NCBI GenBank assembly: GCA_014058105.1
Contig: JACGCM010001166.1
Coordinates: forward strand, 2,356,001 to 2,420,000
Direction: 5' to 3'
Length of the DNA: 64,000 bases
From: Kingdonia uniflora
Lineage: Eukaryota; Streptophyta; Magnoliopsida; Ranunculales; Circaeasteraceae
Positions 55,079 to 64,000 of the stretch are shown in pieces (within the stretch, counting starts at the first letter, position 1; each line of letters opens with the position of its first letter). The notes beneath the pieces were generated by a model. That model was not told the origin of the DNA. It searched no databases and saw only the letters and a list, made by a program, of their open reading frames with translations. Both the position numbers and the translations under genes were made by a program.

Positions 55079-56500
55079 AAAATGAGTAGTCACCGTTGCC
55101 AGAGGAAAAAGGAAGGTTCCATTGTAGAGATTGGTAATAAACTCTTGCTTTTCCATTCTATTGTGAAAGAGGTGGTTGTTGATATCCCTGATTCTTTTTC
55201 TGATGTTGAAGGTTAGTTGGTTATTCTCGGATTTACTGATTTATATATATATATAATAATCATTGTGATTTTATGTATTAGAAAAAAATAACAAAAGTAA
55301 CCCATGAATTGTATAGTCAACTCTTTGTAGAATGCGAGCAAAATAATCAAAGTATTAAAAAATGTGTACCTTGAAATATGAGAGAATCAGCGGGTCATCT
55401 GATTTTGAGATGTAGATTGTATTGCCACCAGAGCGAGAAAACTTCTTAGCCTGAGGGCACAATATCATCTCGTTGTGTTGGCTTGTGACATATATAAATG
55501 TTGTTAAATATGTGAGTAATGTAGTAAACTGTAGGATATTAAACATCTAAGTGTTGTATCGTTTAATCAAACTGCTTGTGTAGGCCAAATTAGAATCTGT
55601 ACGATCGAATGAAGAACATGCTCTTCAATACAATTATGAGTTTAAGCTTAAATTTGATTGTGGAGATCAGGCTTGTTAAGGCATAGGAGACTATGAATGA
55701 GTTGAACCAACATATCATAAGTAAGGATGCGGAAAAGGAAAAAATACAGGGTGAGTTAGTGAATGCTCAGAATGAAGTATCGAAGTTCAAGAGTATGGTA
55801 GAATTATTGGGGGTGAAAGGTAAGGATGCGGATGTTGCGCAATATCATATCAGAGTGTTAGAGGTGAAAGCTAAAGTGGTGAAGGACAATCTTGTCAGTT
55901 TGAAGGGGCAATTGGATATGAAGGATGTCAAACTTGTTAAAGCGCGAATTGATTTGCCGAGTATAGAAAGTGAAGTAGAGAAGCTGAGTAAGTCCGTAAA
56001 AGTAAAAAAATGGTACTCATAATCAATGTGATAATCTTAACACATGAGTGGAGAATCTGAAGGTAGACTTGTCAAGTTCGCACGACAAGAAGGCAGAAGT
56101 CATAGAGAGATCGAAGAAGAGAAAGAGTGACGTTGAGGTGGCTACCGTTAAGGGTGATTTGGTTTGTGCTTAAGCTCAAATCAAAGAATTGGAGACAGAT
56201 TTGGTTTGCGTTCGAGCTGCTGTATGGATGGCTAATGAATGAGCTAGAGAGAGTGGTGATAGGTTAGATATTTATCTAGTCAAAACAAGAGAGTTGGAAG
56301 AAGCAATCAAGAAAAAGGATGAAATATTGAAGAATGCTGGTGCTAGGGTAAGTAATGTACAGGAGGTAGAGTTGTTGGCATTGTACAGTGAAGTCAAAGA
56401 ATTAAAAAAGAAAAATCAAATTGGTTTAGAGAAGTCTATGGGATTAGTGGTTGAGTTTACTAGTACCGTGTCGGGCTTTGAGGGACGCTTAGAGTGAGCA
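55079..56500 (+). pseudogene. Antisense coiled-coil ORF of Tat-1
   Basis: Plus-strand frames 55693-56022 and 56294-56497, plus pieces between them, are rich in Glu, Lys, Leu and Val with heptad-like spacing (MNELNQHIISKDAEKEKIQ, LEVKAKVVKDNLVSLKGQ, then MEEAIKKKDEILKNA). About 800 bp reads as one long coiled coil broken by a few stops. A lead-in frame near 55082 reads MSSHRCQRKKEGSIVEIG. It lies on the strand opposite to pol, between integrase and the 3' LTR. Extra antisense ORFs in that place are reported for Tat-lineage elements; their role is unknown. I infer this is one. Confidence 0.55.
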
Positions 56501-57300
56501 AAGTCCCACTACGCACATTTGGATAAAAATTATAAGAAACTAAAGGAGAATTTTGTTGACCTGGCCGTTTCGAACCGATATAGATTTCCATGGAAGAGGT
56601 ATACTCGAGGGAGATAATAGTAGTAATTGCCTATTTTGTGGAAGAAATGAAGATGCTTGTGTTGGAAAGGGATACCTTACATAACTGCTTGATATTCAAA
56701 GGTTGAATTTGTAATGTTGAAGTAGATCAATGTAATTGCCTGAACTCTATGGAAATTGGTATAGGCCTCATTACTAAAAAAATAAGTAGAGTGAGGAAGA
56801 GAAATAATAGTTGTTCGAGCACCAGACTTTATGGCTTTACGACCTCCAACGATAGGGGAAAGCTCATATGACCTTCTGCAAGAAAAATCTATATAAGTGA
56901 ACTGTTTTAGTTTTGCCAATGGTAGGGGATAGTTCATCTAACCTTCTGTAAGAAAACCTTTATAACTGAACTATTTTGGTCTATATTATAAATGTTTAGA
57001 CAGATGAAAGCTAGTTTTACTTATGCTTTATCTTGTGTCTTAGAGATAGTAGAGATTATTGATTGAAAACTAGTATTACTTTTGTTTTAATCGCTGAATT
57101 TTGTATAAATGTATGATTGCAGAGTAATGTGGGAATTTTTTTTTGAAAGTTTTCATTTAGAAAAAAAGAATATACACACCATTGGAGAATATAATCTCAC
57201 TTTTGGAATGTAAATAATTATAATAGATGTATCTTGTACTTGGGAACTAGGGATTTAGCGATAGTATCATTTTAATCTCCTAGTGTTCCAAGGGTTTGGT
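56501..57300. other. Tat-1 region between antisense ORF and integrase
   Basis: No recognised domain. 56840-56950 holds two copies of AT.GTAGGGGATAGTTCAT-like sequence followed by CTTCTG.AAGAAA, a short repeat of about 75 bp. Confidence 0.4.
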
Positions 57301-58200
57301 ATTATGATGCCTTTCTCTGTCATTAGGTAGTTGGACCCAAGTCCAGTCCGTCCTATGACTCAAAACGGACCCTCCCAATTCTCTTCGAGTTTCTCGGCAT
57401 ATAAATTTTTTCTGCCCTTAGGGATCTATCTGGGGACTTAATTGTCGATTTGGAACTCACGACTTCAGACTCTTCTATTGTTCGAACTGGTTAACATATG
57501 ATGATATTGACCTAGGTAGGCAACAGTTCGAGCTCGGGTCTTATTAATCCAGTTCATATTGCAAGCTAGCTCGAACTCATTTTCTTTATCTATTAGTTTG
57601 TGATCTATTACAGGATGGTGGCATTAAGTGGGGATGATGGCTTCAGTTCCATAAGCAAGGAGGAAGGGGGAACATCTAGTTGATTATCTTAGTATAGTAC
57701 GGTATGCCCATAAGACATGTGACAGCTCCTTTATCCAATTTCTTTTCTTTTTTGATTTGAACATCTTCTTGATTCCATCAACTATCATCTTATTGGTAAT
57801 TTTAGCCTGTCCATTTCCTTGGGGGTAGTATGGATTGGACGGGGAATGAATAATGTTGTGTTTGTTGAGGAAAGCCACTACCTTCTCTCCTACGAACTGC
57901 AGCCTATTATCGATCCGAATCAGGTAGGGGGATCTAAACCGAGTGATAATATGTTCCCTGATAAATGAAATGACTTCTTCCTCTCAAGTTTGACAAAGGG
58001 GAACTGCCTCTACCCACTTTGTAAAGTAATCTATTGCCACGAGTAGGAAACGTCGGTTACCCAAAGTATTGGGGAATTCTCCCACTAGATCGAGTGCTCA
58101 CCTCTTGAAAGGCTAGATTACCTTGCTGGCATGGAGTTCGAGTTTAGGTACTCGTATCATGTGTCCATGTCATTAACACGTTCCACATTTTTATGACTAC
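57300..58200 (-). pseudogene. Tat-1 integrase
   Basis: In minus sense 57950-58040 reads YFTKWVEAVPLCQT, 57840-57940 SFIREHIITRF then LQFVGEKVVAFLN, and 57684-57878 NIIHSPSNPYYPQGNGQAKI then NWIKELSHVLWAYRT. These are the integrase core (D.FTKW.EA, SDNG.QF, YHPQ.NGQ.E, VLWAYRT). Here SDNG reads IDNR and the core is interrupted by stops, so it is inactive. Confidence 0.75.
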
Positions 58201-58589
58201 TCTTCCGTTTGTTTCCTCATTCTTGGCTAGAATACTCCTTATGTAATCACTCTGTTTTCGAGTGATTGACATGAGGCATAGGAGCCACAAGTCTCTTCAT
58301 GTAAGTTTTTGAGCATTCCATCTGCTTGATATTTTGAGAGCTACTTGAGATAAGGTCCAGTCACTGATCTTTGATATAAATGGCCTTTTTAATCTTTATA
58401 ATGTCTCAAATTTTTGATCAATTATCTGTATTTCTTTGGATCTTCTGGAAGGGGCCCATCACATTCGTTCTTCGGGCTAAGATAGGTGATAAAAGGCTTC
58501 CTCCAATCGTATTCTTCCTCTTTATCACCCCAAGTTTTGATCGCGCATATCAAGGGGAGATCAATGTTGGGGGTGAAGATCACATTAAT

Positions 58590-58937
58590 TTAGAGGTACC
58601 TTGCTTCTGTACCCAAGACCTCGGCTAAGTAAGCTAAGGAATCGGCGTGCCTTTTTTCTCTACGAATGAGGTAGTCAAGTGTAGCTTTCTTAAATCTGCT
58701 CATTCTGTCAGTAACGAGGGCTGCATAATAAACTATCTTGCAATTCTTTTTATATTGCTCATAGTAGTAATGGACTATCAATAAAGAATATGTATAGACC
58801 GATAGCTTGGGAACTCTAATTTTCAGTGCTAAATCGACCCCATGGATCAAAGCTTTATACTCTGTGACATTATTCAAGGCTTCAAAATCTAAGCGTAATG
58901 ATTTCTCGATCCTGTCATTTAATGGTTTTATCAGCAT
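58590..58937 (-). pseudogene. Tat-1 second RNase H-like domain
   Basis: The minus-strand frame contains NNVTEYKALIHGVDLALKI, LSVYTYSLLIVHYYYEQY and RREKRHADSLAYLAEVLG. The family pattern is NNEAEYEALI.GL.LA, then V.SDSQLVV and ADALA.LA. The aspartate of SDSQLVV is replaced (TYSLLIV). A second RNase H after the standard one marks Tat elements. Confidence 0.75.
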
Positions 58938-59178
58938 GATTCCTATCCCTAACCCTGTAGGTCCAGCTGATCCTTCAGTGAGGAGTCTCCAACTTGCCTG
59001 TGTAATCCAAGTAGCTCACTCATCGAAAGGTTTGGAAGATGGTTGATCATCCTCCTTTACTTTTGTAAGATCTTGATCGTGCTCTTCCCAATTTGGATCT
59101 TTTACTGGGAAGTCAGCTAGAAAATCAGCTACTGCTTAACCTTTTTCTGAAGTTCTCTATTCGAATTTGATATTGTAT

Positions 59179-60570
59179 TCACCCAAACTGATTGATCACT
59201 ATTGCACTCTCCTGGATTTCTCCTTCAAAGACAAAACTTCCCGAAGTAGGTAGTTCATCATTACTTTTGACTGAATGAGCTTGAAAATAGTGCTTGAGTT
59301 TCTGTGATGTATAAACGAGGATTAAGAGGAGCCTCTCGATTTTGGAATATCTTTTTTCTGCTAGAGTAAAGGTCTTGCTGAAAAAATATATCAAATTTTC
59401 AATCTTTCCTTCAAATCGAATGAGAACCAAGCTGAGAGTTTTCTATTACTACGAGGTAGATGATCAATTCCTCATTTCTTATTGGGGTACTCATTTTGGG
59501 AGACTTCCCCAGATGAGTTTTGAGTTCTTGAAAGGCCACTTTGCATTATTCTGTCCAATCGATCTCTTCATTCTGTCAACCTTTGCCTCTCTTGGTGGAT
59601 CCACGTAGTAAGATGAATAGCCATCGGCATTGTTCTGAAGATTTTGAGATGAATCGGTTAATAGCTATAATTTTTCCAGCGAGCTTCTATACGTCTTTCT
59701 ATGTTTGAGGATAAGGCATGTTGTTAAAGCTCGTATTTGGAATTTTCCAGAACGTACCCCAAATTGACATTTATCTAGATTGAGCTTCATTATGTATGAT
59801 CGTAATATGTTGAAGATTGTATTGAGATGTTTAAGATGATCCTCATTCTTCAAGATTTTGTAGAGCATATCATCAATATATACTTCTACGGTTTTCCCCA
59901 AGTGGTCCTTAAACATAGTTGTTACTAACCTTTGATAATTCGCTCCAGTAATCTTCAGTACGAAAGGCATCACTTCATTGCAATATAGACCTCTTTCAGT
60001 GATGAAAGTGGTCTTCTCTTGATCTTTCTCTAAGAGAGGTATCTGATTGTATCCTGAAGCAGCGTCCATCATAGATAATAGCTCGTGACCTACTGTAGAA
60101 TCTAGGATTTAATGAATCATGGGGAGAGGGAAACTGTCCTTCAGCGTATGCTTTTCAGATCTGCAAAATCTATGCAAACTCAAACTTTCCCATTCTTTTG
60201 TGAACTGCTACAATGTCAGAGATCCAATCTGGATATTCTGCTTCTCGAATGAATCCGACATCGATTAATTTATCAATTTCCATGTAGACTTCATCTTTGA
60301 GACGAAGTAAAAGTCTTCTTTGCTTATGTTTGACTACCATAGCTTTATCTCTGATGCTCAACTTGTGACATGCCTTCGCTGGGCCGACTCCTGGCATTTC
60401 ATGAAAAGTTTATGCGAATGCTTCTTTGTTGAATTGTAAGAATGTTATTAGAGCGTTTGTTTCTTACTGAACAAGCTTGGTACCATTATAGGTACCTCTA
60501 CTATACCCATCGATCTTAATACACTTTATTAGTTCGAATGTGGAAGGCTAGTCATTGGTGTGATCAACTT
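59179..60570 (-). pseudogene. Tat-1 reverse transcriptase and RNase H
   Basis: RT N-terminus (60170-60397) reads KLSIRDKAMVVKHKQRRL, EVYMEIDKLIDVGFIREAEY and PDWISDIVAV. The core (59665-60072) reads MMDAASGYNQIPLLEKDQEK, PFVLKITGANYQRL and TVEVYIDDML, so motif C (IDD) is kept. RNase H (59179-59430) reads GKIENLIYFFSKTFTLAEKR. Its upstream edge, ATTATAGAAAGTTGATCAC in minus sense, matches Tat-2 at 63550 just before the break at 60580. Stops and frame changes separate the pieces. Confidence 0.8.
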
Positions 60571-60580
60571 TCTATAATTA

Positions 60581-61193
60581 TTATAGGGACCTATCCCACG
60601 ATCTAACCTAATTCAAACTATTTCTAGTTTGAACTACCTCCATATCAGACTCACGCATTCTACATGTGACATAAACAGTCAGTATTGACACCTACACCAC
60701 GAACTGATGAAGAACATGGATCGAGCACAACAGAAAAGCATGAACAATTCAAAGACACCTATCTCTCACAAATTCAACAGTTACTCAGTCAAATACCACT
60801 TACCACATTGTTTGGAGAACGTGCTTCAGTACGATAATGAACTACGGACAAGGCCTATATAAAGAAAAAGTTTCAAAAGAAACATGGACCAGAAAAATAT
60901 ACGAGAAATCTCTAAGAAAACAATATTTTATATATTCTCAAGCACCAAAATTCTTATTTACAAGATCAAGTATTTATAGTTCGAGAGATTACTTGTAATA
61001 AGATATCAGCCTCAAGCAATAAAAGTCATTGTTACTAAAACCCTCAACTTGAGGTCATTATTTTTTACCTATTCAGTGGTTTTCTACGTGAAATAACATG
61101 TCATTTCATATTTCATATTAGTTATTGTCACAGGAACATTTGTGCAAGAGCTAATTCCGAGCCATCTCGGGCTTACGGAATTAGGCCATTACA
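60581..61193 (+). repeat. Tat-2 5' LTR
   Basis: It starts near TTATAGGGACCTATCCC and ends GAATTAGGCCATTACA. TATA-like CCTATATAAAG is at 60856. TTACCTATTCAGTGGTTTTC near 61065 is the complement of the LTR box in LARD-1 and LARD-2. The first bases (usually TG) are mutated or misplaced, so the left edge is approximate. Confidence 0.75.
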
Positions 61194-61216
61194 TTTGGCA
61201 CCGTCTGTGAGAACGA
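61194..61216 (+). promoter_or_regulatory. Tat-2 primer binding site
   Basis: TTTGGCACCGTCTGTGAGAA directly follows the LTR; this type of primer site is typical of plant Tat-like elements. Confidence 0.8.
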
Positions 61217-61270
61217 AGAAATTTCCGTGATATCTTAAGGCATACATTCACTATACTTTCAATTTCAATC

Positions 61271-62600
61271 ATGGTCACTTCCGGACGACCAGCCACCAGA
61301 ATCTAGCTCGATGTTTCAGTTGAGCCGAAACAGCTTAAAACGCAACAGGCAAATCTCCACGTCAAAACAGAGAAGCATAATGAGCTCGAACGTCAATTAA
61401 CTCTTGACTGAGAGCTCTGTGAGAAGGAGCTCGAAGCTGAGCGATAAGCCCATTTGTCAGCGTTCAAACGACATAAAACCAAATGACAACCATGTAGACT
61501 GCATTACAGACTCTACAGGATACTCAACAGGCACCGCAAACCAGAGATTGCGATCAAGTGCCAAGGACCTCCCGGGTTTGTACTTGGGAAAGATTAAGAC
61601 CTCGTGTAGCCACCAGCAAAGCTATTTCTAGAAATATTCAACATGAACATCAGCCTTCCATTCATTTGGGTAGTGAGGTTCAGTCCGAAATTAACAGAGG
61701 TCACCAATTTTCCAAACGTCAGGAGGAAGAACAACGACCTCAGGCTTGAATTCCATCACGTAATCATTTTAGTGAGGATACCGGTACTCATAATCCTCAA
61801 CCTCCTCGTCAAGCCACTCAACCAATACGTCAATATATCACACAAGAGTATATGGATCAGCGTATCAGGGAGTTGATCGAAGAAAGAGTTCTTGGTACTA
61901 CAGACGACCTTACCAAGTTACAAGGGAGTCCAATTGCTAATGAACTATTCAATATGGAAATACCAAAAGGTTTCCAAACTCTAAAAATTCGTAAATACAA
62001 GGGCACAAATCCAAAGGAGCACATTCAACAATACCGTGATTCATTGGGGTTGTATTTCAATCTCAGCCACATCATCTGCCGTTTGTATGCAACAAGCCTA
62101 CAGGAAGAACCGCTCCGGTGGTTCCACTCTTTACCTAAAGATTCCATACTCAATTTTGATCAGTTGTAGAAGCAATTCATCAAGACATATGCTCATAACA
62201 GAGACAAAGAGGAGAATTTATATTCTCTTATTAGTCTTAAACAGTCACACAGAAAGAAACTCGAGGCTTTTGCAAAGAAGTTTTTGGTGCTCGCGCGTAA
62301 AGTAGACAATCGCGATCAGAAAACAGTTGTTACTACTTTTACCAACGCGCTCTAGCTCAACTGCAAGGCCAAAGAGCACCTCTTCCTCAACAAACCTGCG
62401 ACCTTGGAGGATATGATCACCAATGTCAATGGTTAAGTCGACTTGGAAAGGATGATGTCTGAAAGGCATAAATCTACTAAATTTGTCCTAACCACAAAAG
62501 GTTCATCTACAGATCGAAACACTGAACCAAAGGAGGATCAGGGTGATCAAAAGTGCTCCAAGGGCAACACTGGCAACCCTTAGAAAGGCGGTTCACTACC
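61271..62600 (+). pseudogene. Tat-2 gag
   Basis: The likely start is ATG at 61271 (MVTSGRPATRI, then a stop). The gag core is at 61852-62340: ELFNMEIPKGFQTLKIRKYK, then KEHIQQYRDSLGLYF, EEPLRWFHSLPKDSI and LEAFAKKFLVLARKV. This matches the retrotransposon gag domain (family P..F..P.L..YDG..DP..H...F). Stop codons, for example after FDQL and FTNAL, inactivate it. Zinc knuckle not found. Confidence 0.75.
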
Positions 62601-62769
62601 CAAGCTTGTTCTCCCAAAGATGAATGTTTGAATCTCCACAATTTTTCTAATCCTTTCCAAGGATAAGCTCTGCCGTCCCTCTCAACCATTGGAACCAATC
62701 GAGAGCTTCCCGTACTACATGCATCACAAGGTAAACCATCATTATACTAACAACTGTTATGCATTATAG

Positions 62770-64000
62770 AGGTTGTTGGAATTTATTTTCAAGAAAGGGC
62801 GGATGTTCGAATACACTATTGAGCTGGAATCATACAAGGATGGCAGCTATAAGAAGCAGCTCGTAGTAGTCCAGGTCGAATATCAAGCTAAGGAGAAATA
62901 TCTCTACCAAATGTACCACAACAACATGATCGAAATCCATCAAATCACCAACTCTTGCTGATTCAAGCGCAGGAGACTGTCAGAATGTTGCGATCTCACA
63001 CCTCAAGATAAAGAAGCCAAGCTTCTACCAGAGTTAAGTAATCGCCAACTTGGGATCTTATTCGAAGATTATGACATTAGTCATGTAAAATTTTCACATC
63101 ATGATGCATTAGTCATAATTCTCAAGATGAAGAAGTTTGTCATGCACACAATGATGATCGATACTGGAAACGGTATCGAGATTCTATTTCAGAGCGCAAT
63201 CAACCAAATGGGATTGGCCGATTAAGTTATTCCAAGTGACACCGATATCATTGGATTCAATAGTTCTAAAATAGAGTGAGTAGGCAAGATCATCTTACCT
63301 ATTACCGCAGGACACACCACCATCGATGTCATCTTCTACGTCATCAATGCTAAATCTCGTTATCTCGGGATTATGGGCCATTGCTAGATTCACAACATGG
63401 AAGCAATTGCTTCCACTTATCAACAAATACTCCACTTCAATCACAATGATGGTATTTATGAAATCAAAGATAGTATAAAGCTTTCTCAATCTTGCAAAAA
63501 TGCCATCTTTGCTATTCTAGATACCTCAGACAGATACGTTGCATAACAATTACAGAAAGTTGATCACCTTGATGATCAGCCTTCAACAGAAGAGCCTACA
63601 GAATACGTCAATATTGATTGACCAAGCAAACGTACTTTTATCAGTACCAAGCTAGTCTAGTACGATAAGAATGCTCTCATTCAATTCTTACGACTAAATC
63701 AAGACATTTTTGCGTGGACTTTCGAAGAGATGCCTGGGGTCGTTTCGACCACGACATTTCACAAATTAGCCATCAACACCAACGCCACGACGGTCATATT
63801 GAAATAGTGACGACTATCACCTCACCTTCGAGATGAAGTTAACATGGAGATTGAGAAATTGATAAAATAAAGATTTATTCGAGAAGCCAAGTATCCAGAT
63901 TGGATATCCAACATCGTCGCTGTCCTCAAAAAGAATGGAAAAGTCTGAGTTTGTGTAGATTTCATAGATCTAAACAAACATACTCCAAAGGACAGTTTCC
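62770..64000 (+). pseudogene. Tat-2 protease and start of reverse transcriptase
   Basis: Protease around 63125-63500 reads MHTMMIDTGNGIEILF then INQMGLAD, the retropepsin DTG site kept, and later GHTTIDVIFYVIN. The junction reads NQDIFAWTFEEMPGV, and RT starts LRDEVNMEIEKLIK, FIREAKYPDWISNIVAVLKK. It continues beyond 64000. Several in-frame stops are present. Confidence 0.75.

Larger units (their letters stand above)
52171..60580 (-). mobile_element. Tat-1: Ty3/gypsy Tat-lineage element, 3' part
   Basis: From right to left it has RT, RNase H, a second RNase H-like domain, integrase, a long region with plus-strand (antisense) frames, a polypurine tract and a 3' LTR. Two RNase H domains and antisense extra frames between integrase and 3' LTR are known marks of the Tat lineage. 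Gag and the 5' LTR are absent, because Tat-2 begins at 60581 in opposite orientation. The left flank is GATGG. Confidence 0.8.
60581..64000 (+). mobile_element. Tat-2: Ty3/gypsy Tat-lineage element, 5' part
   Basis: LTR, primer site, gag, protease and the start of RT are in order on the plus strand and run off the end of the window. It belongs to the same family as Tat-1 (shared LTR ends and shared protein wording at the protease-RT junction) but is in the opposite direction, so it probably inserted into Tat-1. Confidence 0.8.

Overview
This is repeat-dense plant nuclear DNA. Almost everything recognisable is a transposable element from a flowering-plant lineage: Ty3/gypsy with a chromodomain-like tail, Ty3/gypsy Tat type with two RNase H domains, Ty1/copia, L1-type LINEs, hAT, Mutator-like and CACTA elements. 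The host-gene pieces (B3 domain, kinesin-14, SAC3 family, alpha/beta hydrolase, an MEE60-like gene) are also plant genes. The AT-rich non-coding DNA suits a eudicot, but the species cannot be told. No intact host gene, rRNA, tRNA or CRISPR array was seen.

Layout. 0.3-5.8 kb: a decayed minus-strand gypsy element with two LTRs. 5.8-12.5 kb: quiet DNA with a LINE tail, a Helitron 5' terminus and an 836-bp Mutator-like MITE. About 12.5-36.3 kb: best read as one minus-strand copia element blown apart by later insertions. A 10.5-kb CACTA element sits in its 3' LTR, a Tat-like LTR lies between gag and pol, a hAT MITE lies in its leader, and a 4.3-kb non-autonomous element without pol (LARD-1) lies in its 5' LTR. 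36.3-40.3 kb: mostly unassigned, with a broken MEE60-like gene. 40.3-47.5 kb: one LINE split by a hAT element and by a 2.4-kb non-autonomous LTR element. 47.5-64 kb: a stack of left halves (copia-3, copia-2, LARD-2, Tat-1, Tat-2), each ending where the next begins. The right halves are predicted beyond the window.

The two points most worth a second look are these. (1) The CACTA element (13086-23600, CTA target duplication on both sides) is a gene-capturing element. It carries fragments of at least four unrelated host genes, all on the minus strand and with introns kept, and no transposase was recognised. (2) Two non-autonomous LTR elements carry different tandem arrays, a ~120-bp and a ~45-bp monomer, next to their 3' LTRs. 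Both monomers are built around the same ~29-nt hairpin-capable core, with what looks like a compensatory base-pair change between them. Tat elements sharing the tRNA-primer site and LTR ends are in the same window and could be their autonomous partners.

Nearly all coding regions are pseudogenes with stops and frameshifts. Element boundaries given with target duplications are firm; those marked approximate are read by eye.
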